From JAOZHU01 sp964632845 (GTDB lineage: Archaea > Thermoproteota > Bathyarchaeia > Bathyarchaeales > Bathycorpusculaceae), in NCBI GenBank assembly GCA_964632845.1, contig CAZWDU010000003.1, forward strand, positions 132,639 to 196,638: 64,000 nucleotides of DNA. Direction: 5' to 3'. The translations under genes and the position numbers were made by a program. Under the pieces are notes generated by a model, which saw only the letters and a list, made by a program, of their open reading frames with translations, made no database searches and was not told the DNA's origin. Shown piece after piece: positions 28,139 to 37,163 of this stretch (positions are counted from its first letter, which is position 1; each line of letters opens with the position of its first letter).

Positions 28139-28834
28139 CTATTCAAGTATGATTCGCGCGTCCACGGTTTTTGCGCCTTTCTCATAAGCCATAACGGGAT
28201 TAAGGTCCAACTCCTTAATCTGTGGGTTATCCATCACCAAGCGGGAAGTATTCAGCAACGTCGTTATTATGGCGTCAATGTCCGTTGGCGGCGTGTTTCT
28301 GTAACCATTCAACAACGGGTAAGCCTTGATTGACATCACCATTTCCTGAGCGTCTTCTCGCGTTATAGGCGCAATCCTGAAAGTGACATCCTTAAGAATT
28401 TCAACGAACACACCACCTAGCCCAAACATCAAAGTTTGCCCAAACTGCGGATCCTTAATCGAACCAACTATAACCTCAGTGGATTGCGGCGCCATCTCTT
28501 GAACTAAAACTCCAACGATTTTCGCGGTTGCCTTATATTTTTTAGCGTTCTCCAAGATTTTCCCGTATGCAGTTTGAACTTCCGCTTTACTTTTCAGATT
28601 GACAATTACGCCGCCAGCGTCAGTTTTGTGAATGATATCAGGTGAGACTATTTTCAGAACCACTGGATAACCGAACTGCTCCGCGAACTCGGCTGCTTCC
28701 CCAGCGTTTTTTGCCAGTTTGAATTTGGTGACTGGAATAGCGTATTCCACGCAGATGGTTTTGGCTTCAGTTTCCAAAAGGGCTTTTCTGCCTTCCTTTT
28801 GGGCTTGAGAGATTATTTTTGCGGTTTCGTTCAA
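28139..28834 (-). CDS. acetate-CoA ligase (ADP-forming) beta-type ATP-grasp subunit
   Basis: The protein of about 231 residues has the ATP-grasp pattern of the beta subunit: AIPVTKFKLAKNAGEA, FGYPVVLKIVSPDIIHKTDAGGV, and the end ELDLNPVMAY. This subunit makes ATP from acyl-CoA with the alpha subunit. No alpha subunit is adjacent. I chose TTG 28834, which follows GGAAG and a well-placed TTTTAAAC TATA word. The frame extends to TTG 28870. Confidence 0.82.
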   Translation of the reverse strand: MNETAKIISQAQKEGRKALLETEAKTICVEYAIPVTKFKLAKNAGEAAEFAEQFGYPVVLKIVSPDIIHKTDAGGVIVNLKSKAEVQTAYGKILENAKKYKATAKIVGVLVQEMAPQSTEVIVGSIKDPQFGQTLMFGLGGVFVEILKDVTFRIAPITREDAQEMVMSIKAYPLLNGYRNTPPTDIDAIITTLLNTSRLVMDNPQIKELDLNPVMAYEKGAKTVDARIILE

Positions 28835-28909
28835 AGCGGTAACTTCCAGTAAAGTGATAAGAGGTAACAAGCGCTTTGAGGTTTAAAACAGTTTTGTCGC
28901 TGCTAATTA

Positions 28910-29314
28910 CTAGCGTACGGCTAGTAAAGCGAAGATTTTTGCGTCGTTAACCATGTTCTCAACTTTAGCGTACTCGTTAGGCTGATGCGCCACCTCATCC
29001 ACCGTGCTCCATACCACCGCTGGAATGCCCACTTGCCTGAAAAACGCAACACACGTACCGCCTCCAACACCGCCTACCTTGGCGTCTAAACTCCGAGATT
29101 CCTTAGATGACACGCGCTTGTCTTCCGCGTCGCAGCGTTCTATCTTGTCAAAGCCCGCAGTTTCGAGAAAATTAACAAGTTTCTCGGCTTTTTGCAGTTC
29201 GCCGTCACCGCCGTTTTTTGGTCCTATAGCTGGCACGCGAATAAGCTCCATTAACACCGTTGCCATCTCGGCTTTTAACTGCTCGATTTCACGGAAAAGA
29301 GCCTGGTTTTGCAC
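28910..29314 (-). pseudogene. M20-family peptidase with the catalytic middle deleted
   Basis: The 134-residue frame joins the N-terminal end of an M20 metallopeptidase (VRVPAIGP-type start, AEKLVNFLETAGF) directly to its C-terminal end (VGGVGGGTCVAFFRQVG, then TVDEVAHQPNEY). Full M20 enzymes have about 400 residues. About 270 residues, including the main metal ligands and the dimerisation domain, are missing at around residues 70-80. The join is in frame. It may be a dead gene or an assembly join. Confidence 0.75.
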
Positions 29315-29394
29315 TGCTATTCAACCCTGCATCAAAATAACAAGCTTGCTGCTTTAACGTTTTCCCACACACAAAAGAAGCACACGGACAGAGC

Positions 29395-30363
29395 TTACGC
29401 GCTTTGACTTAGTTCTTGCAGTACACGCAGGCGCTTGATTATATTCGGATGCGTAGAGAACGCTTCTGCAATTTTAGCTTCGGTTGTGAGCTTCTGCGAA
29501 AGGATTTCTTGAACCAAATCTGATTTGCTGCTTGCTCTCATTGCGTCTATGGCTGCGGCGTCCGTAGTGGCTCTTTCAGGGTCAGAAATAAACAGCGACT
29601 TAAACGCCAAGCTCTGCTTCTGCTGCTGAGGCTTACGCATATTCTTTGTGCTAGTAACTATCTTAGCTAAACCTGTGGAAAGCTTCTGCGCGCCGCTATC
29701 CACTACGCCAACGCTGTGCCTGTCTGCATAGTATTCGCGCAGTCGACTCAAGTAAAGCGTGAACATGTTAAGCACCCACGCAAACGCCATGAAAGCTATA
29801 CCTATCAACGCGCTACTACCGCTATCGTTTTGACGGCTCCCTCGATACATAGAGGACAACATAAGAGAGTAACCAATGTAAGTGAACAACGCAGGCAAGA
29901 AGGAAACAGCCATCATGATCTGCACGTCTCTGTGTTTCAAATGTCCCAGTTCGTGGCCTAGTACTGCTTCAACTTCCCCTTCGTCTAAATCTTTCAGCAA
30001 ACCTTGTGTCACTGCGACGCGGGTGCCAGTCAACGGCGAACCGTACGCGAAAGCATTAGGCAAAGGAATCTGGGCTATCATGAGCTTTGGTTTTTTGATG
30101 CCGCTTTTTTGGCTGAGGTTGCTGACGACTTGATGAAGTTGCGGGTTTTCGTTTTCTGGGAGTGCGCGGACTTTGTAGATGGCGTCAACCATGTATGGCG
30201 CTAGTAGCCATTGGACTATGTTGATAGTAACCACAAGTATGCCTAATGTGAGTAGGTCGAAGACGCCTGCTAAACTGAGAATCACCGTGAATACTAACGT
30301 AGATAAGCCTATGATTAGAGCCAGCGTACCGACCATTGAGAGGCGAAGTTTCCATAAATTCAT
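29395..30363 (-). CDS. M48-family membrane metalloprotease (HtpX-like)
   Basis: The 322-residue protein has the zinc motif H137-E138-L-G-H141 and a downstream third ligand region (EYYADRHSV). It has N-terminal membrane helices (about 10-30 and 35-55) and two more in the middle. HtpX proteases degrade damaged membrane proteins. The length is normal. It is a single gene. Confidence 0.9.
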   Translation of the reverse strand: MNLWKLRLSMVGTLALIIGLSTLVFTVILSLAGVFDLLTLGILVVTINIVQWLLAPYMVDAIYKVRALPENENPQLHQVVSNLSQKSGIKKPKLMIAQIPLPNAFAYGSPLTGTRVAVTQGLLKDLDEGEVEAVLGHELGHLKHRDVQIMMAVSFLPALFTYIGYSLMLSSMYRGSRQNDSGSSALIGIAFMAFAWVLNMFTLYLSRLREYYADRHSVGVVDSGAQKLSTGLAKIVTSTKNMRKPQQQKQSLAFKSLFISDPERATTDAAAIDAMRASSKSDLVQEILSQKLTTEAKIAEAFSTHPNIIKRLRVLQELSQSA

Positions 30364-30556
30364 TTTTTCACTATGCCTGTTTGACTAACGGCAACTTATA
30401 TCCTTTATGTTACAGCCATCGGCAAAACAACCACGTTGCTCTTTGAAAAGAAACAACACTCCTAAACGAAGCTAACGCCATTATTCATCTATAATACCCA
30501 TTGGCGCTTCAACTGCACAACACTGTTGCATCAACGAAAAATTAGGAGTCACATAA

Positions 30557-31663
30557 CTAAGGAACAGCATTCAAAGAAAAACCGCTGAAACAAGACCAAT
30601 GCGCTCGCAGCAGCCGCTTCAACTCATCAAGAGTCTTATCAACAACACTACGGCAATACGGTAACTCCCTAGGCGTAGCATACGGCTCCTTGAAAGTTAT
30701 TTCGCTCAAGCCTACAGCACCCGCAATTAACGCGTACCAGCATAAGGGCAGAACTCTCGCGTTGTAACCGCTGCCTATCAGTAAAACAAATTTGCCGTTG
30801 CATGTGCTTGCCGCTGTTTTCCTAATGAGACTCGCAACTTCAAAGAATCCGTTCACAGTTAACCTTAAACCGCCTAATGCGTCTGCAAAATGCGCATCAC
30901 TCCCGCCATTAGCGATTATGATTTCAGGCTTGAATTCTTCGGCTAAGGGAACAAAAATTTCATTCAACGCGTAAAGATACGTAGCATCGCCAGTTCCCGC
31001 AGGCAACGGTACGTCAACATTGTAGCCTTCGCCGTTGCCCTTGCCGATTTGCCAGACAAAACCTGTTTCCGGATAAAAAGACGCAGGGTCTTGATGTAGG
31101 GAAACGTACAGGACACTGTCGTCCTCATAGTAAATGTCGCTTGTTCCGTTGCCAAAGTGAACATCATAATCCAAAATCAGAAAACGCTTGGCGCCACACT
31201 TAGCGCGCAAGTACTCCACCAAAACTGCGATATCATTAAAAAGACAGAAACCGCCACCGTAACTTCGTCCTGCATGGTGATACCCACTGCCTAATGAAAC
31301 TCCATGCGCCGCGTTTCCCGTGTAAACGGTTTCGCCGCATTTAATGGCGCCGCCAGCGATGAGAAGTGCCGCTTCGAGAATTTTCTCTGAAACTGGTGTC
31401 TCAACATCATACGGCTTGTTCTCTTTTGCTAGCTGGAGAACGCGGTCAACGTAGTCCATGTCGTGAACGCGCAGGATATCTGCGAACGTAGCAGGTTGGG
31501 GTTCAATTACTGTGACCTCGGGGAAGTTTAAGAGACCTTGTGCTTTGAAGAATTCCATTGCACTTGTGAAGCGATCTCCGTTAAAAGGGTGATTTTTTCC
31601 TAAATCGTACTGTTTAAATTTTTCATTAAAAGTTATTACCGCTTTCTCAGGCGTCTGCATCAT
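30557..31663 (-). CDS. histone deacetylase-fold protein (AcuC-like)
   Basis: The 368-residue protein has the arginase/deacetylase fold. Conserved pieces are the H129-H130 pair in the GYHHAG motif, the zinc ligands D167 and H169 in DYDVHFGNGT, and a later Asp in the NGGSDAH segment. Class II-like deacetylases of archaea act on acetyl-lysine or polyamines. The substrate is not known. The start at 31663 is ATG with an in-frame ATG next to it. Confidence 0.88.
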   Translation of the reverse strand: MMQTPEKAVITFNEKFKQYDLGKNHPFNGDRFTSAMEFFKAQGLLNFPEVTVIEPQPATFADILRVHDMDYVDRVLQLAKENKPYDVETPVSEKILEAALLIAGGAIKCGETVYTGNAAHGVSLGSGYHHAGRSYGGGFCLFNDIAVLVEYLRAKCGAKRFLILDYDVHFGNGTSDIYYEDDSVLYVSLHQDPASFYPETGFVWQIGKGNGEGYNVDVPLPAGTGDATYLYALNEIFVPLAEEFKPEIIIANGGSDAHFADALGGLRLTVNGFFEVASLIRKTAASTCNGKFVLLIGSGYNARVLPLCWYALIAGAVGLSEITFKEPYATPRELPYCRSVVDKTLDELKRLLRAHWSCFSGFSLNAVP

Positions 31664-31760
31664 TGTCCTCTCTATAGACTGAGAAGGACAGTTGTTAATA
31701 ATTGTAGCTTACGCGTTTGGTTTTGTTTAAAAAAGAAAAAGGAAAGATTGTTTCTTGTGT

Positions 31761-33218
31761 TTACTCTTCGTCTTGGTTTTCAGAACCTTCGTCGGTTGTG
31801 TCTTCTGCGGCTTGAGCTTCGTCGGTGTATTCTGCTTGTTCGGCTATAGTTTCGGCGACTATGTCGGGTTGCGCCTCGTGGGGCGCATCTCGAGGGTTTG
31901 CCGCGTGCACAACCTCTTCCACCACTTGAGGCACATCATCTTCGGATTGCGCCGTTTCGATTAGCAAAACGTCGTCGTCTTCATCTGAAGATTGAGCAAT
32001 TTCAGGTGTTGCATCTTCGATTGTTATAAGTGGTTCCTCACAGATTTCTTCTGTAGCATCCACGGTCTCTGCCGTTTCTGCTAGTGTATCTTCTGTGTTC
32101 TCTGTCGAGAGCGTTTCTGAGGATGCTTCCTCAGTGATTATGACTGAGTCCTCAGGGACGTTTTCGGTGGCTTCTGCGACTTCCACTGATGCCGCGTCTG
32201 TGTTTTCCTCAGGTGCTGTTTCAGCTACGGTTGCTTCTTCGGTTTCTAAGGGGGTTGCTTCTGGCTCTGGTGCTGCTTCGTCTAAGGTTATAGCTGGTTC
32301 TTGGGGAATGGCTTCGGCGTCTTCAGATGTTTCGTATGTTTCAACTTCTGCTGGTTCAGCTTCTATGTCTTCTGAGGTGGCTACTTCGATTTGTACTGTT
32401 TCCGCGGTTTCCAATTGAGGCTGCTCTGTTTCAGGTGCTACGTCTTCCATTGTTATGACGGATTCTTGGGAAATAGTTTCTTCTGCAGCTTCCGTTGCTT
32501 CCGCAGGCGCAACTTCGGTTTCTGCAGGAGCTGTTTCAACTGGCGCTGCGGCTTCTACTTCGGCTACAGGCTGTTCTGGTGCAGCTGCGGTTTCTTCCAT
32601 AGCTATGGTGGGCTCCTGAGAAAAATCTTCCGTGGTCTCCGCTGCTTCGGCAGGCAGAACTTCTGCTGCGGCCACTGATGGTACTTCAATGGGTGCTGTT
32701 TCCTCTAAGGTTATAGCGGGTTCTTGTGGACAGGGTTCTGTTGCTGCCTCAACTTCTGCGGGAGCGATTGAAGCGGTTTCCACGGGTGGTGCTTCAACAG
32801 CGGGAGCAGAAGGTGCTGCTTCAGGGGTAGGGGGTGGGCAAAGCTGGTTTGCAGCTTCTATGATTACGTTTAATTCGTTTTTGGCGGTTTCAAGTCCTGC
32901 GGAGAGCAGAGTTATCTCGCGTTGGTAGATGTCCTCTTCGATTTCGCCAACAACATGTTGTATTTCGTAGTTGGCGAGGAGCGTTTCTAACGTTTTTATT
33001 TGGCTTTCTAGAGCGCGCATTTTAAGTTGCATTTTTGCGAGGAGGTCTTTTTGTTGTTTTTCGATTTCGGCTATGGCGGCGATTATTTCGTCGTTGAATG
33101 AGTCACGGGTGGACTGAGAAATTTTACCAGTTTCGAATAAGTTGTCTAAAGCTTGCTTCTTTTTCTGGGCGATTTCATATTCTTCGTTTAATCGTTTAAA
33201 TGAGTGTTTCCATGACAT
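31761..33218 (-). CDS. CdvA-like coiled-coil protein with a long acidic repeat tail
   Basis: From ATG 33218 (MSWKHSFKRL) the protein has 485 residues. The first 130 form a coiled coil with the pattern of CdvA-like proteins of TACK archaea (ALDNLFETGKISQST, LESQIKTLETLLANYEI). The tail is a low-complexity Glu/Ala/Thr region holding six copies of an acidic motif of the form E-P-x-I-T-(L/M/I)-E-E. They lie at 187-194, 223-230, 273-280, 328-335, 378-385 and 416-423 in the longer 506-residue frame. CdvA starts ESCRT-based division in Crenarchaeota. The 21 residues upstream look uncoding-like. A GATATATG promoter word lies about 60 bases upstream. Confidence 0.7.
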   Translation of the reverse strand: MSWKHSFKRLNEEYEIAQKKKQALDNLFETGKISQSTRDSFNDEIIAAIAEIEKQQKDLLAKMQLKMRALESQIKTLETLLANYEIQHVVGEIEEDIYQREITLLSAGLETAKNELNVIIEAANQLCPPPTPEAAPSAPAVEAPPVETASIAPAEVEAATEPCPQEPAITLEETAPIEVPSVAAAEVLPAEAAETTEDFSQEPTIAMEETAAAPEQPVAEVEAAAPVETAPAETEVAPAEATEAAEETISQESVITMEDVAPETEQPQLETAETVQIEVATSEDIEAEPAEVETYETSEDAEAIPQEPAITLDEAAPEPEATPLETEEATVAETAPEENTDAASVEVAEATENVPEDSVIITEEASSETLSTENTEDTLAETAETVDATEEICEEPLITIEDATPEIAQSSDEDDDVLLIETAQSEDDVPQVVEEVVHAANPRDAPHEAQPDIVAETIAEQAEYTDEAQAAEDTTDEGSENQDEE

Positions 33219-33654
33219 CAATTTTAACACCGTTGAGTTTTTAGGCACAAAAGAAAAGATAACGTTTGTTAACATGCACATATATCGCTGGGTGTTAGAA
33301 ACGGTGGTGTTGGGTGCTAAAAAGGAAATTATGCATTTAAAATCTTGGTTGTGCTAGGCTGTTTATATAATTAAAAATTGAAATTTTTCTCGACTAAAAA
33401 TTGTAAAAGCCGTTTCTACGAGGGACAATGTGCTGGTGAACTGCTTAAGCCATAGACACATGTTGTGTGGTGTGCAGTTTGTGCGAAGTTGGCAGAATAT
33501 TGGATGTGTGGAGGGGTGGTTTGTTGTTTTATTGCCGGTTTTGCAACGGGTAAGTCAGTATATATTTGTTGGATTTTGTTTCAACATCTAACTCGAAATC
33601 CGAATAAAATTTAAATATCTAAACATGAACTAAACTATCATATTGTGAATAAAT
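33219..33654. other. 436-base intergenic region
   Basis: This region lies between the divergent CdvA-like and PadR genes. It holds a promoter word for each side: ATATAT near 33278-33284 for the minus strand and AAATTTAAATA near 33609 for the plus strand. The middle is GT-rich without a frame of protein character. I see no RNA gene. Confidence 0.4.
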
Positions 33655-34014
33655 ATGGTGGCTTTAACGGTTGTGCTCAGCAACGAAAAAATGGAAGGGC
33701 GAATTCTCAAGAAGATGCATGAACGCATGATAAAAAACTTCATGGATATTATCATAATGGCTGAATTGGTGAAGGGACCACTCAGCGGCTATGATGTCAT
33801 TTCGTACATCCATAACAAGTTTAATCTTCTTGTAAGTTCAGGCACTGTGTACTCGCTCATGTACTCGCTTGAAAGAAACGGCTTAGTTGAAGGAACATGG
33901 GATGAAAGGAAAAGAATATACAAGCTCACGGACAAAGGCAAGAAAACAATAGAGACAATACTGAGCGCTAATGATAAGATCAAAATTTTCGTAGCAAACA
34001 TCCTAAACATATAA
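33655..34014 (+). CDS. PadR-family transcriptional regulator
   Basis: The 119-residue protein has a winged helix of the PadR type: MAELVKGPLSGYDVISYI, the recognition-helix segment SSGTVYSLMYSLERNGLVEG and a wing before LTDKGKKTI. PadR proteins repress transport or stress genes. The first 12-19 residues may not be translated, as Met13 and Met20 are alternatives. A TTTAAATATC word lies upstream. Confidence 0.8.
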   Translation: MVALTVVLSNEKMEGRILKKMHERMIKNFMDIIIMAELVKGPLSGYDVISYIHNKFNLLVSSGTVYSLMYSLERNGLVEGTWDERKRIYKLTDKGKKTIETILSANDKIKIFVANILNI

Positions 34015-34099
34015 GAAGTAACGGTTAATTGAAGTTGAGTTTGCATCCACTATGGGGTAGCTTAAAGAAAAATTCAACATTTATGGTTCGTTGAACTGC

Positions 34100-34184
34100 T
34101 GAGAACTAGCGTGTGGAAAAACTTATACCCCCTCTATATAAACTATAAATAGTCTGAATAGGGTGCGATAAGCTTAGTTCTCAG
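34100..34184 (+). ncRNA. candidate structured RNA or folded leader
   Basis: A perfect 10-base inverted repeat, CTGAGAACTA at 34100-34109 and TAGTTCTCAG at 34175-34184, encloses about 65 bases. Inside it CTTAT pairs with ATAAG and ACCC pairs with GGGT, so the stem extends inward past an internal loop. The conserved block (34109-34140) makes up the 5' part. It could be a non-coding RNA upstream of tRNA-Lys. Alternatively the outer repeat is a DNA site. No sequence family is recognised. Confidence 0.3.
34109..34140 (+). other. conserved intergenic block, copy 2, upstream of tRNA-Lys
   Basis: This is the second copy of the block found at 1136-1168. It reads GCGTGTGGAAAAACT, then TATACCCCC, then TCTATATA. 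It lies inside the base of a longer inverted repeat (34100-34184). The rest of the gap from 34015 to 34402 has no frame of protein character. Confidence 0.4.
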
Positions 34185-34402
34185 GTATTGTGCAGCGCTT
34201 GTTCGGAAAAGGCGTTAACTTCTGTACATCAAGGAAAAGCGTGTTTTCTGTTGTATGCGTGTTTGCTGTTTAGAGGTATGGTTTGAGCCGCAAGGCTTTT
34301 TGTGAGTGAGTTGCTGAGTTTCATCAGTGAACTGGCAGCGTGAATCGAAACGCTAAAAAACCCCTTTCTTGTTTTCCCTATGAGCGACAAAGCATATTGA
34401 AA

Positions 34403-34477
34403 GGGCCCGTAGCTCAGTCAGGCTAGAGCACCGGACTTTTAATCCGGGGGTCGCGGGTTCAATTCCCGTCGGGCCCG
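34403..34477 (+). tRNA. tRNA-Lys (UUU anticodon)
   Basis: The cloverleaf is clear. The acceptor stem is GGGCCCG with CGGGCCC. The anticodon stem CCGGA/TCCGG holds the loop CTTTTAA, giving anticodon TTT. The T arm is GCGGG-TTCAATT-CCCGT. The discriminator is G34477, and CCA is encoded at 34478-34480. A decayed recombinase lies about 1.3 kb downstream, so the 3' end may have served as an attachment site. Confidence 0.95.
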
Positions 34478-34530
34478 CCACATTAAGCAAGAAGTATCGT
34501 TTGCGCCTTTACCCCGAGCAGGTTCAATGG

Positions 34531-35613
34531 TTACCCGATTAGTCTTTTCACGTACGGTATCTTCATCAATGGGTAAACGATTGCAGCCGACAACGAAAAC
34601 ACAACCAAAGCAGTCATGGGAATACTCACTATTGAGTTACTTACGTCTGGCAGGGTGAAGCCGAAGAAGCCGAGCGTCAGCGACTCGAGAACCATAATAT
34701 GAATCAAGTATATCGGCAGCGTGTTCTGCCCTATCCAGTGAATCACGCGGTTAACATTGTTGTAGCGGGTTTCCACACGGTTCGGTGGAATAGTGATTAA
34801 GAGGGCAAACAGTGCGGCTGAAGCAATTATTATGTCGAAACTTACGTAACCGTGGAAGAAGCCTGTGTATGTTTCTCCTAAGGTGGCTGTTATAAACCAG
34901 TCGCCCAGCACTGCCGTTAAAATGCCGGAGATGGCGACGAGGTAGATTAGCCAGGAGCGTGTTTTGGTCTGTACCAGAAAGAGACCTAAGAGGAAGTATC
35001 CCACCCAATCCATGAATACAAACACTACTGGATTAAAGGTCAGGGCAGTGAAAGTGTGAATTGCAGGAGTTACAACGGTGCCGACAAACCATAGGGACAG
35101 CAACAGCACGAATTTTCTTCGGTCAATAAACTTGACCAACACACGTAAGATTGGAGTGACAAGATAGAGTCCGAGAAGTAAATACAGGAACCATAGGTGG
35201 TCGTATGACCCAGTCAGCAGCCCCTGCGCAATATTGAACAATGTAAGCGGTCTTCCGTGAACGTAGTAGCTCCATGCAAAGTAGACCGCTGTCCAGAACA
35301 TAAGGGGGAAAGCTATGCGGTTAAACCGCTTCTTGAAGAACACGCGCATCGGCTCATCAGCTTTGGCTGGTTCAAGCAAAAGAGCACCACTTAACATCAC
35401 GAACAGTGGCACGCCAAGATAGCCAAAAGCAGCATAGATATCCGCTGTGAACCAATCCAAGACCACCGTGGGCGTTATTTCTCCCGGTATCGCGTATGGG
35501 AAGCTTGAGCAGTGCAGGAGAATAACCAGGAACATTGCTAGGGTGCGGATTAAGTCTGGAGAAAAGTTGACTTCGACTTGTTTGGACTGCACGCTAGCTC
35601 TCTCTCGGTCCAT
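34531..35613 (-). CDS. acyltransferase-3 family membrane protein (OafA-like)
   Basis: The 360-residue protein has about ten membrane helices and the acyltransferase-3 pattern. The key segments are FSPDLIRTLAMFLVILLHCSSF near the N-terminus (with a conserved His) and a GVPLFVMLSGALLL segment. The family transfers acyl groups to sugars or peptides at the membrane. Its place at the left end of the island suggests surface modification, for example of a pilin or glycan, but this is inference. Confidence 0.8.
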   Translation of the reverse strand: MDRERASVQSKQVEVNFSPDLIRTLAMFLVILLHCSSFPYAIPGEITPTVVLDWFTADIYAAFGYLGVPLFVMLSGALLLEPAKADEPMRVFFKKRFNRIAFPLMFWTAVYFAWSYYVHGRPLTLFNIAQGLLTGSYDHLWFLYLLLGLYLVTPILRVLVKFIDRRKFVLLLSLWFVGTVVTPAIHTFTALTFNPVVFVFMDWVGYFLLGLFLVQTKTRSWLIYLVAISGILTAVLGDWFITATLGETYTGFFHGYVSFDIIIASAALFALLITIPPNRVETRYNNVNRVIHWIGQNTLPIYLIHIMVLESLTLGFFGFTLPDVSNSIVSIPMTALVVFSLSAAIVYPLMKIPYVKRLIG

Positions 35614-35737
35614 GGCTTTCCTTAAGATAAGTACAGCTTATAAAATTAAGCAACAATCAGGCGCTAAGAGCAGTTGGCGATTGCTAAGGTAGGCTGAAAT
35701 CAACCGAAAAAAAAATTACACGGACTGTTTGCATTAA

Positions 35738-36182
35738 CTTTCCATTCTAACGTCGCATTTCCGTTCCCGAAAAGACATAACCATTAATAAGAATACCAAA
35801 GGCAAATACCATGACTACAACACCTTCATAGGCGCAGAAGCAGTCCAATTCCTAAAACTATACATCGAACGCAGAAAGAAAGGCGCCGGCAGAAACCCAC
35901 CCAGCAACCCTGACCCCAGAATCGCCGCTTATCAGAGACAAAAACTTTGCAACTGCCGTTAATCCTGTCTCATCTAAGCAAATCCGACTAAAAGTCCACG
36001 TCCTATACAAATAAACAGGACTCAACAAACAGAAAAGAGGACGCATGCCCGACCTCAGAGTCCACAGCCTACGCAAATTCTTCAAAACCCAAATGCTGGC
36101 GCTAGGAATGCAACCAGACTACGTCGACTACATGATGGGACACACAGTTGACTCCTACCATGATATTCAAAGTCTCGGTATT
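35738..36182 (+). pseudogene. decayed tyrosine recombinase (integrase)
   Basis: Three pieces in different frames read as one recombinase. The first gives KGKYHDYNTFIG and LKLYIERRKKG. After a frameshift near 35885-35900 it continues LTPESPLIRDKNF to VLYK, where a TAA stop at 36012 replaces a Gln codon. It then goes on to LRVHSLRKFFKTQM and YVDYMMGHTVDSYHDIQ. The conserved Arg and His of the catalytic core are there. Homology ends at about 36180, where the TackOD1 gene on the other strand ends. The N-terminal half of the enzyme is missing. Confidence 0.75.
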
Positions 36183-37147
36183 TACCGACTACGCAACGTT
36201 TCCAAGAAACTTTTAAACTGGTCTTGCAAGCTATATGTGCTCTGGGCTTTGAAAACTGGTATGTCATACACTTTCTCAAGAGGGATTAATTCATCCGAGT
36301 TTGACAGGTCAATAAGTAATGCCTTCGTTGGGTTTACGTCGATTTTTTTCCCCAGCAAGGATATCATATCGTTTTTGCTACCTGTTAAGGACGCATCGAT
36401 AACCACGCGGGTTTCCTTTTTTTCTGCCAATAACTCAAAAGTATGCTCAGCACCAGAAATCCCCGTTATCTGAGGGTGTAATTTGACTTGGAAGCCTTTG
36501 TCGGTAAAGATTTTTTCGATATGCTCTATGATCGGCAGGTCTTTTCTGAAGTCACCCAACGTATGCGCAGTTATTTTGTAAGCAAATATTTTGATGTATT
36601 TTGCCTCTTGGTACGTGAAACTTCTGTTGCAATTTTGGCAAAAATGCACGATTTCAGGTTTATCAAAACGGTATTCACATTTTTCGCATTGATAACAATC
36701 GCCTATGATGCAGTAGTTTGCAGATTCTTCGTTGAGTTCAGCGTGGCAACTAGGACAGACTAGGCAGGCGTCCTTCGTGAACTTGTCTTTTGAACCTATG
36801 TGCCCACACTTCGTGTGCTCAATAAGCTCCGTGTATTCCACGTTGGTAGAGTGGCATCTCGGACAAGCATATTTTGAGTAAACGTCTGGTGAAGCACAGT
36901 CCGGACACGTCAGGACACGGTCTATGAACGTGGACTGAAGTACGCCTTTTTTCTCTAGGTTCCGAAGTATGCTTTGTACCTTATTTGAATCAGGGGTCTC
37001 CAATGTTTCTTCAACTTCGACGTAACGGACGCCGAGCTTGGTTAAGGTGGGTTTGAGCTCAAAGAGACCTTTCTTAATAAGCTTAGCCGCGAGCTCTCTT
37101 TCTTGCGCTTCATTTTGCCTATTTTCAACGACTAATTGTTGTTTCAT
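36182..37147 (-). CDS. TackOD1-type zinc-binding output-domain protein
   Basis: The 321-residue protein has an N-terminal helical part (1-75), a cysteine-rich middle and a C-terminal alpha/beta domain. The middle has CPDC (81-84), CPRC (95-98), C114 with nearby His, CPSC (131-134), CEKC (154-157) and CQNC (170-173). This matches the TackOD1 output domain described in TACK archaea, where it often follows receiver domains. The C-terminal part resembles a restriction-like or receiver-like fold. It is the last gene of the pilus operon. Confidence 0.75.
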   Translation of the reverse strand: MKQQLVVENRQNEAQERELAAKLIKKGLFELKPTLTKLGVRYVEVEETLETPDSNKVQSILRNLEKKGVLQSTFIDRVLTCPDCASPDVYSKYACPRCHSTNVEYTELIEHTKCGHIGSKDKFTKDACLVCPSCHAELNEESANYCIIGDCYQCEKCEYRFDKPEIVHFCQNCNRSFTYQEAKYIKIFAYKITAHTLGDFRKDLPIIEHIEKIFTDKGFQVKLHPQITGISGAEHTFELLAEKKETRVVIDASLTGSKNDMISLLGKKIDVNPTKALLIDLSNSDELIPLEKVYDIPVFKAQSTYSLQDQFKSFLETLRSR

Positions 37148-37163
37148 TTCAAATCAGCCTTCT

